Part shown: one piece after another, positions 25,031 through 32,175 of the stretch
Layout: every line of letters starts with the position of its first letter
Numbering within the stretch: the stretch's first letter is position 1
Assembly (NCBI GenBank): GCA_019694155.1
Contig: JAIBCN010000174.1
Span: 1-64,000, forward strand
Length of the DNA stretch: 64,000 bases
Source: Vicinamibacteria bacterium
GTDB lineage: Bacteria > Acidobacteriota > Vicinamibacteria > Fen-336 > JAGNNV01
Reading direction: 5' to 3'
Made by a program: the position numbers and the translations under genes
The notes under the pieces: model-generated
Told to the model about the DNA's origin: nothing
The model's database searches: none
Seen by the model: the letters and a program-made list of their open reading frames with translations, nothing else

Positions 25031-26589
25031 CAGCGTCCGAGCGAGGCGATCGCCGGCGGCAGCGACTCGATCACGTCGCCCGCCACCACTCCCCAGGGCC
25101 GCCTCTTCCCCGCCCGCTCGCCCGCGAGTCCGTGGACGAAGACGGAAGCGCCCGCCGCCGCCTCCGCGGGCACGCCGCGGGCGAGGAGAGCGCCGATCAC
25201 GCCCGCAAGGACATCCCCGGTTCCCGCGGTGGCGAGGCTCGCGCTCCCCGTGGGATTGACGCGGATCTCGGACTGGACGGTGCCGACGAGAGTGTGACGG
25301 CCCTTGAGCACGACGGTGCCGCGCGTCTCCCCGACCGCCCGCCGAACCGCCTTGACCCGGTCCTTCTGAACGGCGTCCCTCTCGATGCCGAGGAGTCGCG
25401 CCATCTCGCCCGGGTGGGGTGTGAGTACCGTGGCCTTGTCGCGCTGCGCGATTCTCGACAGGGTCTGCGCGCGCAGGCCGAAGAGACCGTCCGCGTCGAT
25501 CACGACGGGCAGGCCGCACCGCGCGACCACGTCGAGCACGAAGTCCTGAGTTTTCTCCGACCGGCCGAGCCCCGGACCGATCACGATCGCGTCCTTCGTG
25601 GCGGCGAGATCGAGGACGCGCGCCGTGGCCTTCGCGGCGTCGCCGCACTCGGCGCCCTCGCCGAGGGATTCGGTCATCACCTCGGGCTGGGCCAGGGTCA
25701 CGAGGCGGCAGACCTCTCCCACCGAAGCGACGGTGACGAGACCGGCGCCGGCGCGGAAGGCCGCGCGCGCCGCAAGCACCGCCGCCCCCGACTTGCCCAC
25801 GGACCCCGCCACGATAAGGACATGGCCGAAGTCGCCCTTGTGTGAGTCCTTCTTCCGCCGGGGGAAAGCGGCGAGGGCGTCGGTCGCGTCGAGCTCGAAC
25901 AGCCGGACGCCGCGGTCGGAGAACTGGAGCCCTTCGTCGGGGATCCCGATGGGGGCCACCACCACGGTGCCCGCGAATTCGGAGGCAGGCGAGAAGACGA
26001 GGCAGGGCTTCTTCGCCGCGAAGGTCACGGTGAGGTCGGCCTCGACGGCGGGCCAGTCGAGAGCCGAGGCGTCGGCGGGAACGCCCGAGGGCAGATCGAC
26101 GGACACGACGCGCGCGCCGCGGGCCCGCTCGCCGCGGATAGACCGGATCACCACCTCGGCGAGGCCGCGGGGCGCGCCATGCGTGCCCGTGCCCAGGAGG
26201 GCATCGACGACGAGCGAGCAGCGGGCGAATTCGGCGGCCTTGCCGTTCCACTCGGCCTCGCTCCGGATCACCTCGACGGGCAGGCGCGCGCGTTCCTTGC
26301 GGAGCCGGTCGTAGTGGTGGCGCGCGTCGCCTTTCAAGGCGTCGGGATCCCCGATCACGTAGACGCGGGTCCAGTCGGACTTGAGCACGCGGGCGACCAC
26401 GAAACCGTCGCCGCCGTTGTTCCCGAGCCCGCACACCACCGCGACGCGGCGCTCGCGGCCGAAGCGCGACTCGATGGCGCGCGCCACCGCGAGCCCGGCG
26501 TTCTCCATGAGCGCGGCGCCCGGAGTGCCGTGGACGATCGCCCCGGCGCCGGCGGCGCGCATTTCGTCACCGGTGAGGATGGGCCGCAT
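25030..26589 (-). CDS. nnr: Bifunctional NAD(P)H-hydrate epimerase/dehydratase
   Basis: 519 aa, both domains present. The N-terminal epimerase (YjeF_N, about 1-215) has AVVCGLGNNGGDGFVVARVL and VVDALLGTG. The C-terminal ADP/ATP-dependent dehydratase (about 225-515) has KGDFGHVLIVAGSVGKSGAA, VLTPHPGEMARLLG and ATAGTGDVLAGVIGALLARG. The enzyme repairs the hydrated, inactive forms of NADH and NADPH in the cytoplasm. The gene ends in a 1-nt overlap with tsaE and begins 3 nt after uppP. Confidence 0.94.
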   Translation of the reverse strand: MRPILTGDEMRAAGAGAIVHGTPGAALMENAGLAVARAIESRFGRERRVAVVCGLGNNGGDGFVVARVLKSDWTRVYVIGDPDALKGDARHHYDRLRKERARLPVEVIRSEAEWNGKAAEFARCSLVVDALLGTGTHGAPRGLAEVVIRSIRGERARGARVVSVDLPSGVPADASALDWPAVEADLTVTFAAKKPCLVFSPASEFAGTVVVAPIGIPDEGLQFSDRGVRLFELDATDALAAFPRRKKDSHKGDFGHVLIVAGSVGKSGAAVLAARAAFRAGAGLVTVASVGEVCRLVTLAQPEVMTESLGEGAECGDAAKATARVLDLAATKDAIVIGPGLGRSEKTQDFVLDVVARCGLPVVIDADGLFGLRAQTLSRIAQRDKATVLTPHPGEMARLLGIERDAVQKDRVKAVRRAVGETRGTVVLKGRHTLVGTVQSEIRVNPTGSASLATAGTGDVLAGVIGALLARGVPAEAAAGASVFVHGLAGERAGKRRPWGVVAGDVIESLPPAIASLGR

Positions 26590-26592
26590 GGC

Positions 26593-27399
26593 TTAGCGCC
26601 TCGCCAGCCAGACGGCCACGATCAACGCGGAGAAGGCGAACCGGTAGATCACGAAGGGAAGATAACTGCGCGTGCGCACCCAGGCGAAGAGGACGCGGAT
26701 GCTCGCGACACCCACCACCGCCGCGGTGACGATGCCCGCCACGAGCACGGGGTCGAGGCCGCCCGCGAGCATCTTCGGCACCTTGAGGATGACCGCGCCC
26801 AGAGTGACCGGGAGCGCCATGAGGAAACTGAGTCGCGCGGCGACGTTTCGCTCGTAGCCGAGAAAGCGCGCGGCCGAGATGGTGGCGCCGGACCGCGACA
26901 CCCCGGGGACGAGCGCCAGCGCCTGGGCGAAGCCCATGATCAGCGCGTCGCGAAGCGTCCAGCCCTCGATGCCGCGCTCGTTCGCGGAACGCGCGTCTGA
27001 GAGCCACAGGATGAGGCCCATCGCGGTCATGGTCAGAGCGACGAGCAGAGGGCTGCGAAAGGTGCTCTCGGCGAGGTCGTTGAGAAGCAGGCCGAATACG
27101 CCCCCGGGAATGGACGCGACGGCCAGGAAGCCAAGACGGCGGCCGTCCTCGGAGGCGAAGGGGTTTCCCTCTTTCCGCAGGCTCGTGAAGGCGCTGCCGA
27201 TCATCCTGAGCCAGTCGCCGAGAAGCGCTCCCGCCACCGCCACCAGCGTTCCCAGGTGGAGAGCGACATCGAAGGCCAGGGAGTGCTCTTCGTAGCCGAG
27301 GAGCCAGGGCACCGCGATCAGATGTCCCGAACTGCTGATGGGGAGAAACTCGCCCGCTCCCTGGACGATTCCGAGAATGACGGCTTCGAGGAGGCTCAC
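26593..27399 (-). CDS. uppP: Undecaprenyl-diphosphatase UppP (BacA)
   Basis: 268 aa, polytopic. Active-site motifs are GAGEFLPISSSGHL near the N-terminus and LALVPGVSRSGATISAARF in the middle. The protein removes a phosphate from undecaprenyl diphosphate to recycle the lipid carrier for peptidoglycan and other envelope polymers, and its overproduction gives bacitracin resistance. Length and helix number are normal. It heads the uppP-nnr-tsaE group and is divergent from the aminotransferase gene over 27 nt. Confidence 0.95.
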   Translation of the reverse strand: MSLLEAVILGIVQGAGEFLPISSSGHLIAVPWLLGYEEHSLAFDVALHLGTLVAVAGALLGDWLRMIGSAFTSLRKEGNPFASEDGRRLGFLAVASIPGGVFGLLLNDLAESTFRSPLLVALTMTAMGLILWLSDARSANERGIEGWTLRDALIMGFAQALALVPGVSRSGATISAARFLGYERNVAARLSFLMALPVTLGAVILKVPKMLAGGLDPVLVAGIVTAAVVGVASIRVLFAWVRTRSYLPFVIYRFAFSALIVAVWLARR

Positions 27400-27426
27400 T
27401 GGGCTCGCTTCGCTACACTTCGGTTC

Positions 27427-28287
27427 ATGGGATTCGCGGTTTCAATCGATGGCCGGGTGGGCTCGCCGGAGGAGGTCACGCTCAAGGTCACGGACAATGG
27501 TTTTGTTTTCGGCGACAGTGGTTATGAAACGCTGCGGACGTACGGCGGGCGGCCTTTCGAGCTCGACCGGCACCTTTCGCGCCTGCGCCGCACCATCCGC
27601 CTGCTCGGGTTCGACCTGCCGATCGCCGACGACGAGATCAAGGCCCGCATCGACGCGTGTCTCTCCTTCGCCGGGAACGCTGAATCTTACCTTCGCGTGA
27701 TCGTGAGCCGCGGCGTGGGCGACATGTCGTACCGCTTCGAGCGGATGGGGGCACCCACCATGGCGATCTACGTAAAGCCCCTCGAGCCCTACGATCCGGC
27801 CCTGTATGAGAAAGGGGCGGCGGTGGTGATCGTCTCCATCCGTCGAAATCCCATCGAAGCCCTGAACCCCGCGATGAAGGCTTCGAACCTCCTCAATAAC
27901 GCCCTTGCCAGCCGGGAGGCCTACCAGAAGGGCGCCTTCGAGGCGATTCTCCTCAACACCCGCGGCGAGGTGGCGGAGGCCGCGGGATCGAACATCTTCA
28001 TGGTGAAAGGCGGCAGGCTGCAGACCCCGCCCCTTTCCGCAGGCATCCTCGAGGGCATCACCCGCCAGATCACCCTGGAGATCGCCGCGGCCACGGGCGT
28101 GGTCTTCGAAGAGCGCGTGCTGCATCCCCAGGATCTACGCTCCGCGGACGAGGTGTTCCTCACGAGTTCGCTCAAGGAGATAGCACCCGTCACGACGCTC
28201 GATGGCGCGCCCGTCGGCGATGGAAAGCCCGGGCCGGTGACGAAGCAACTTCTCGCCGCGTACCGCGCACGCATCCAGGGAGACTAG
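27427..28287 (+). CDS. Class IV PLP-dependent aminotransferase (BCAT / aminodeoxychorismate lyase type)
   Basis: 286 aa from the ATG giving MGFAVSIDGRVGSPEEVTLK; the open frame upstream is antisense to uppP. Fold-type IV features: NGFVFGDSGYETLRTYGGRP, RHLSRLRRTIRLLG, the PLP lysine in NPAMKASNLLNNALA, and EAAGSNIFMVKGGRL with the family's Glu/Asn pair. The group covers branched-chain aminotransferase (IlvE), D-amino-acid transaminase and aminodeoxychorismate lyase (PabC); sequence alone does not decide between them. At 286 aa it fits IlvE or D-alanine transaminase size. Confidence 0.87.
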   Translation: MGFAVSIDGRVGSPEEVTLKVTDNGFVFGDSGYETLRTYGGRPFELDRHLSRLRRTIRLLGFDLPIADDEIKARIDACLSFAGNAESYLRVIVSRGVGDMSYRFERMGAPTMAIYVKPLEPYDPALYEKGAAVVIVSIRRNPIEALNPAMKASNLLNNALASREAYQKGAFEAILLNTRGEVAEAAGSNIFMVKGGRLQTPPLSAGILEGITRQITLEIAAATGVVFEERVLHPQDLRSADEVFLTSSLKEIAPVTTLDGAPVGDGKPGPVTKQLLAAYRARIQGD

Positions 28288-28331
28288 ACGCGAGCCCCGC
28301 GACCGCCCCACTACCAAGCCCATTGGGCCTC

Positions 28332-28381
28332 TCGTCATTGCGAGGGCCCAGTCCGTTTCGTACCGGGCCGAAGCAACCCCG
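28332..28381 (+). repeat. CATTGCGAG...GAAGCAA repeat, copy 1
   Basis: Begins TCGTCATTGCGAGGGC and ends GGCCGAAGCAACCCCG. Its ends match copy 2 closely and, in reverse, copy 3. The two ends are partly complementary (ATTGC with GCAAC/T), as in dispersed intergenic palindromic elements seen in many genomes. Confidence 0.75.
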
Positions 28382-28472
28382 CACCCGCGACACTCCGTTC
28401 GTACCTCGCGATCGTCCTCTCGTCCGATCGCGCCGCTTCGCCCCGTGCCGCAAGCGCTTGGTCTGCCCCGTC

Positions 28473-28521
28473 CGTCATTGCGAGGGCTCTCTCCGTCCCG
28501 CAGGGGCCCGAAGCAATCCCG
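28473..28521 (+). repeat. CATTGCGAG...GAAGCAATC repeat, copy 2
   Basis: Begins CGTCATTGCGAGGGCT and ends GCCCGAAGCAATCCCG, in the same orientation as copy 1 about 140 nt downstream. Most differences from copy 1 are in the centre (TCTCTCCGTCCCGCAGG against CCAGTCCGTTTCGTACC), the ends being conserved. Confidence 0.75.
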
Positions 28522-28698
28522 TGCCCGCTGCAAACCACGTAGGACCGAGCACTTTCTGCAACGTTCGCGCGCCCCTGTCGACTTAGACTGCGGACCAATG
28601 CAGGCTAATTCGCAAATGACAGACCTGTCCAATCCGTATTATGCGGGCCTAACAATGAGCCGAGAGGCATGACGAAGTTGAGACGGGAGGAAGACAAG

Positions 28699-29094
28699 AT
28701 GGCAGTCGTGAAAGAGGTGGTCGAAAGCACTCGGGTGCCGCGCATTGGGCCCTACTCACAGGTCGTCCGAGTCGGGGACCTCCTCTTCACCGCTGGGCAA
28801 CCCGGCATCAATCCCGCGACCGGTGTCTTGGCAGGTCAGGCGTTCGAGGCGCAGGCTCGCCAGGCCTTCGAGAATCTTCGGGCTGTCCTGGAGGATGCCG
28901 GCAGCGGGATGGAGCAAGTTGTTCGAGTCACTTGCTTCATGGCGGATGCCGAGGCCTTCGGCACCCTGAACTCACTCTTCAGTGAGTATTTCCCCGCAAG
29001 TCCTCCCGTCCGCTCCACTCCGATCGTCGCGCTCCCGAAAGGACTCCTTTTCTCAATCGACGCCATTGCGGTTGCGAGCTCTCGGCATGCGTGA
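28699..29094 (+). CDS. RidA/YjgF-family reactive-intermediate deaminase, cassette-like
   Basis: 131 aa from the ATG with GGGAGGA 7 nt upstream. RidA fold: IGPYSQVVRVGDLLFTAGQP, ALPKGLLFSIDAIAV and the mid-section VRVTCFMADAEAF. In most deaminase-active RidA proteins an Arg in the sequence IEIEAIA(V/I)-type end region matters; here a conserved Arg is seen in SPPVRSTPIVALP, so activity on enamine/imine intermediates is plausible. Its codon use is more mixed than its neighbours (many T- and A-ending codons). An attC-like hairpin starts 7 nt after the stop. Both facts suggest acquisition as a mobile gene cassette. Confidence 0.85.
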   Translation: MAVVKEVVESTRVPRIGPYSQVVRVGDLLFTAGQPGINPATGVLAGQAFEAQARQAFENLRAVLEDAGSGMEQVVRVTCFMADAEAFGTLNSLFSEYFPASPPVRSTPIVALPKGLLFSIDAIAVASSRHA

Positions 29095-29100
29095 AGGGCC

Positions 29101-29197
29101 GCATAACAACGCGTTGGAACGGACGGGGGCGAGTTGGTGTGCCCGCTGCGCGGGCAATCGTTAGAGTCTCGCCTCGCCGCTCAACGCGGTGTTGCAC
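29101..29197 (+). other. attC-like recombination site after ridA
   Basis: Starts GCATAAC (near the RYYYAAC consensus) and ends GTTGCAC (near GTTRRRY). Between them two arms can pair: AACA with TGTT, CGCGTTG (29110-29116) with CAACGCG (29182-29188), CGG with CCG, and GGCGAG-type with CTCGCC-type (to 29133/29168), with unpaired bases (for example 29117) as in attC extrahelical bases. The central part holds a perfect 7-bp hairpin (29140-29146 with 29150-29156). The length of 97 nt and position right after a stop codon fit a gene cassette. No integrase gene is in the window. Confidence 0.55.
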
Positions 29198-29281
29198 AGG
29201 CGTGAGGTACGTCCCTTGACGACAACGCCGGCGCCGACGCTTGGATGGAGCGGTTCCCCGGGCCATCCCCGCCAAGCCCGC

Positions 29282-29329
29282 GAGATCGCTTCGTCGGGCT
29301 ACCTTCCGTCACCCTCCTCGCGATGACGG
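29282..29329 (-). repeat. CATTGCGAG-type repeat, copy 3 (reverse)
   Basis: Read on the minus strand it begins CCGTCATCGCGAGGAGGG and ends CCCGACGAAGCGATCTC, the same ends as copies 1 and 2 in opposite orientation. With copy 4 it flanks the ridA cassette-like segment on the other side. Confidence 0.7.
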
Positions 29330-29370
29330 GCCGGGTTTATCCCCGTCGTCACTTCCGACGGATGTGACAG

Positions 29371-29383
29371 GCTCGCAATGACG
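29371..29383 (-). repeat. Partial CATTGCGAG repeat, copy 4
   Basis: GCTCGCAATGACG on the plus strand is the reverse complement of the repeat head CGTCATTGCGAGC. The other end is not clearly preserved; a GTCACTTCCGACGG stretch just upstream may be its worn remainder. Confidence 0.45.
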
Positions 29384-29395
29384 TGAGGGGTACCC

Positions 29396-30334
29396 CTACT
29401 TCTTCTGCGCGAAGGTGAATCCGAACCGGCCTTTGATGCACAGGTGGCCGCTCGTCACGTAGTTGTCGGCGGGCGAGGTGACCTTCACGATCTCGTTGTT
29501 CTGCACGTGGAGTTCGAGGTCGCAGCCGACGCCGCAGTAGGGACAGATCGTGGACGTCACCTTCTGCTTCGACTCGTCCCACGTCCCGTCCTGCCGCATT
29601 TCGTGCTCGCGGTTGAACATGAGGGCGCCGGTCGGGCAGACGCCGATGCAGTTGCCGCAGTAGACGCAGGCGGAGTCGGTCAGGGGGACTGCGAACTCCG
29701 TGGAGATGCGCGCGTCGAAGCCGCGGCCCGCCACGGCGATCGCGAAGGTGTGCTGCGCGTCCTCGCCGCAGGCTTCCACGCACTTGTAGCAGAGGATGCA
29801 CTTGCTGTAATCGCGCATGTACAGGTCGTTGTCGAGCTTCGGCGGCTGGGCGACCGTGGCCGCCCGCGTCGGGTCCGGCGGGTGGTGATGGCCCGCTTCG
29901 CTTCCGTCGCGGCCCTCGGTCGCAACGGGCGCGGCGGCGCCGAATCTCTCCGGATGAGCTTCGTATTTCGCGATCCACTCGTGGGTCTTTCCGCTCGCGG
30001 TCGACAGATCCACCGACGACGCGAGGAATTCGAGCACCAGCTTGCGGGAGTGGCGGACCCGATCGGTGTCCGTCTTCACTTTCATTCCGGCTTCAGCCTT
30101 GCGGGCGCAGGCAGGGACAAGGACGCGCGCGCCCTCGAGTTCGACCACGCACACCCGGCATGCGTTCACGGGCGTGAGGTTCGGGGCGAAGCACAGGGTC
30201 GGAGTTTCGATCGAGGCGGCCTTGCAGGCGTCGAGGATGGTGGACCCCTCGCGCACCTTGACCGGGCGGCCGTCGATCTCGAGAGCGATCAACCGCACCG
30301 GCGTCTCCACGGGGACGTAGCCCTGGGTGCTCAT
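29396..30334 (-). CDS. Formate dehydrogenase iron-sulfur subunit carrying the catalytic subunit's Fe4S4 domain
   Basis: 312 aa from the ATG that overlaps the previous stop (ATGA). Domains in order: 2Fe-2S ferredoxin (about 12-85; Cys48, 59, 62, 76); the NuoG-type His-Cys region (about 92-130) with its cysteines gone (LEFLASSVDLSTASG); two 4Fe-4S motifs, Cys179/182/185/189 and Cys223/226/229/233; then ICPYCGVGCDLELHV with Cys264/267/271 and Cys299 in GHLCIKGRFGF, after which the protein stops. That last domain is the Fe4S4 module normally found at the N-terminus of the molybdopterin subunit, which in this operon lacks it. It should wire electrons from the formate site to the NADH-binding subunit. 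Confidence 0.85.
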   Translation of the reverse strand: MSTQGYVPVETPVRLIALEIDGRPVKVREGSTILDACKAASIETPTLCFAPNLTPVNACRVCVVELEGARVLVPACARKAEAGMKVKTDTDRVRHSRKLVLEFLASSVDLSTASGKTHEWIAKYEAHPERFGAAAPVATEGRDGSEAGHHHPPDPTRAATVAQPPKLDNDLYMRDYSKCILCYKCVEACGEDAQHTFAIAVAGRGFDARISTEFAVPLTDSACVYCGNCIGVCPTGALMFNREHEMRQDGTWDESKQKVTSTICPYCGVGCDLELHVQNNEIVKVTSPADNYVTSGHLCIKGRFGFTFAQKK

Positions 30335-32160
30335 GCGGCCCCTCCGTTGAAGAGTTTCAGTCGCGTCACCGCCGAGCTCACCACCGAGGCCGCGGTTTGT
30401 CCAAGCCCGCAGATCGAGGCGTCCTTCATCACCTGCGAGATCTCGTCGAGAAGCTGAATCTCGTCCGCCACGGTTCCAAGAGCGCGCTTCTGCGCGATCC
30501 GGTGCAGCGCCTCTTCCTGGCGCACCGTGCCGACGCGGCAAGGCACGCACTGGCCGCACGACTCGTCGCGGAAGAACTGGGCGATCCTGAGGAGCGTATC
30601 GACGAGGTCGACGGTCTCGTCGAACACCGCGACCACGCCGGATCCGAGGGTCACGCCCCGTTCACGCGCGGCCTCGAAGGAAAGCGGGAGATCCAGCTCG
30701 TTCGGCCCGATGAGGACGCCCGCCGCACCGCCCAGAAGGATCGCCTTGATCTTGCGTCCCGGCCGCATGCCGCCCGCGAGGTCGAGGAGTTTGGAGAGCG
30801 GAGTCCCGCACTCGACCTCGTAGGTGCCCGGCTTCTCGATGTGGCCGCTCACGCAGAAAAGCCGCGTGCCGGTCGAGCCCGGTGTGCCGAGCGCGGCGTA
30901 GGCGGGGGCGCCCATGCCGAGGATGACGTTCACGTTCACGAGCGTCTCGACGTTGTTGATGCCCGTGGGCTTCCCGAAAAGGCCGTGGGTCACCGGGAAC
31001 GGCGGCTTGCTTCGCGGCTCGCCGCGTTTTCCCTCGAGCGAATTGAAGAGCGCGGTCTCTTCGCCGCAGATGTAGGCGCCCGCGCCGCAGCGAAGCTCGA
31101 GATCGAACTTGAACCCCGCGCCCATGACGTTGTCGCCCAGGAATCCGCGGGTTCGCGCCTTGGCGATCGCATTCTCGAGGCGGGCCTTCGCGAGCGGATA
31201 CTCGCCGCGTAGATAGATGTAGCCCTTCTCCGCCGCCATGGCGAAGCCCGCGATGGTCATGGCCTCGACGAGAGCGAACGGGTCGCCTTCCATCACCACG
31301 CGATCCTTGAACGTGCCCGGCTCCGACTCGTCGGCGTTGCAGACGACGTGGTGTGGACGCGCGGGCTGCTGCGCCACTGCTTCCCACTTCACGCCGGTCG
31401 GGAAGGCGGCGCCGCCGCGGCCGAGGAGCTTCGCATCCTTGATCTCGCGAATGGTGAGAGCGGGACCGATGTCGATGGCGCGGCGCAGCGCGGCATAGCC
31501 ACCGAGAGCGCGATACGCGTCGAGCGACGTGGGATCGACCACGCCCACGCGGGCGAGCAGGCGGCGCCCCGTCGGCGGGCCGACGAGGGGAAGAGGCTCC
31601 AGGTCGATCTTCTGATCGTCGAGGCTCGCGCGAACCCATTGCGGCGTCGCGGGAGCGAGGGCTTCGTTCGCGCGGCCCTTCCCCGCCTTCTGCACGAGAA
31701 CCGCGGGCGCCCGCTCGCAAAGGCCGAGGCACGGGCTCTTGATCCACATCAGGCCCTCGTTCTCTTCGTGCGCGGGGCCGATGCCCTCGCGGCAGGCGAG
31801 CGCGATCTCAGTCGCGCCGTTCACCCGGCAGACCACGTCGTCGCAGACGTGGACCACGGTCTTCGGACGCTTCTCGACGGCGAAGAGCGCGTAGAAGCTC
31901 GCGACACCGAAGACTTCCGCGGGCGGCACGCCCAGGCGGCGCGCGACGTAGTTCACGCCGCCCGGACTGATCCAGCCCTCGCGATGCTGCAGGGCGTGGA
32001 GCGCGGGCAGAACGAGGGAGCGCCGCTCGGGGGTGCTCCGATTCTGATGGGCCACCCGGGCCACGCCGTCCGCCGCGGCGGCCGGATCGGCCCCGAGAAC
32101 GGCGTCGACCGCTTCACGCTCGTCGTCGGTGGGAACGTCGGTCGTGAAGTGCAGATCCAC
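30331..32160 (-). CDS. NuoE-NuoF fusion (HoxF/FdhB-like) NAD-reducing flavoprotein subunit of formate dehydrogenase
   Basis: 609 aa. The N-terminal NuoE-like domain (about 40-165) has the thioredoxin-fold 2Fe-2S cysteines in VCDDVVC and CLGLCER. The NuoF-like part (about 200-600) has the FMN site LGRGGAAFPTGVKW, the NADH/FMN segment NADESEPGTFKDR, CGAGAYICGEETAL, and the 4Fe-4S motif ESCGQCVPCRVG. It accepts electrons from the iron-sulfur subunit and reduces NAD+, or runs in reverse for CO2 reduction. It starts 15 nt after the molybdopterin gene and overlaps the next gene by 4 nt, so the three form one operon. Confidence 0.93.
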   Translation of the reverse strand: MDLHFTTDVPTDDEREAVDAVLGADPAAAADGVARVAHQNRSTPERRSLVLPALHALQHREGWISPGGVNYVARRLGVPPAEVFGVASFYALFAVEKRPKTVVHVCDDVVCRVNGATEIALACREGIGPAHEENEGLMWIKSPCLGLCERAPAVLVQKAGKGRANEALAPATPQWVRASLDDQKIDLEPLPLVGPPTGRRLLARVGVVDPTSLDAYRALGGYAALRRAIDIGPALTIREIKDAKLLGRGGAAFPTGVKWEAVAQQPARPHHVVCNADESEPGTFKDRVVMEGDPFALVEAMTIAGFAMAAEKGYIYLRGEYPLAKARLENAIAKARTRGFLGDNVMGAGFKFDLELRCGAGAYICGEETALFNSLEGKRGEPRSKPPFPVTHGLFGKPTGINNVETLVNVNVILGMGAPAYAALGTPGSTGTRLFCVSGHIEKPGTYEVECGTPLSKLLDLAGGMRPGRKIKAILLGGAAGVLIGPNELDLPLSFEAARERGVTLGSGVVAVFDETVDLVDTLLRIAQFFRDESCGQCVPCRVGTVRQEEALHRIAQKRALGTVADEIQLLDEISQVMKDASICGLGQTAASVVSSAVTRLKLFNGGAA

Positions 32161-32175
32161 GCGTGACTCTCTTTC

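Larger units (their letters stand above)
28288..28698. other. Intergenic stretch with two CATTGCGAG repeats, no gene seen
   Basis: About 410 nt without a credible coding frame. It holds two direct copies of a roughly 50-nt repeat, then a lower-GC segment (around 28580-28660) unlike the rest of the window. A GCCTAACAA sequence at 28647-28655 resembles the first bases of an integron attC site but lacks a matching partner arm. The SD of ridA (GGGAGGA, 28685-28691) is at its end. Confidence 0.6.

Noticed and set aside
28647-28683. Complete attC site before ridA (GCCTAAC...GTTGAGA)
   Set aside because: Only about 37 nt between the motifs and no paired arms; too short for a working attC. At most a remnant.
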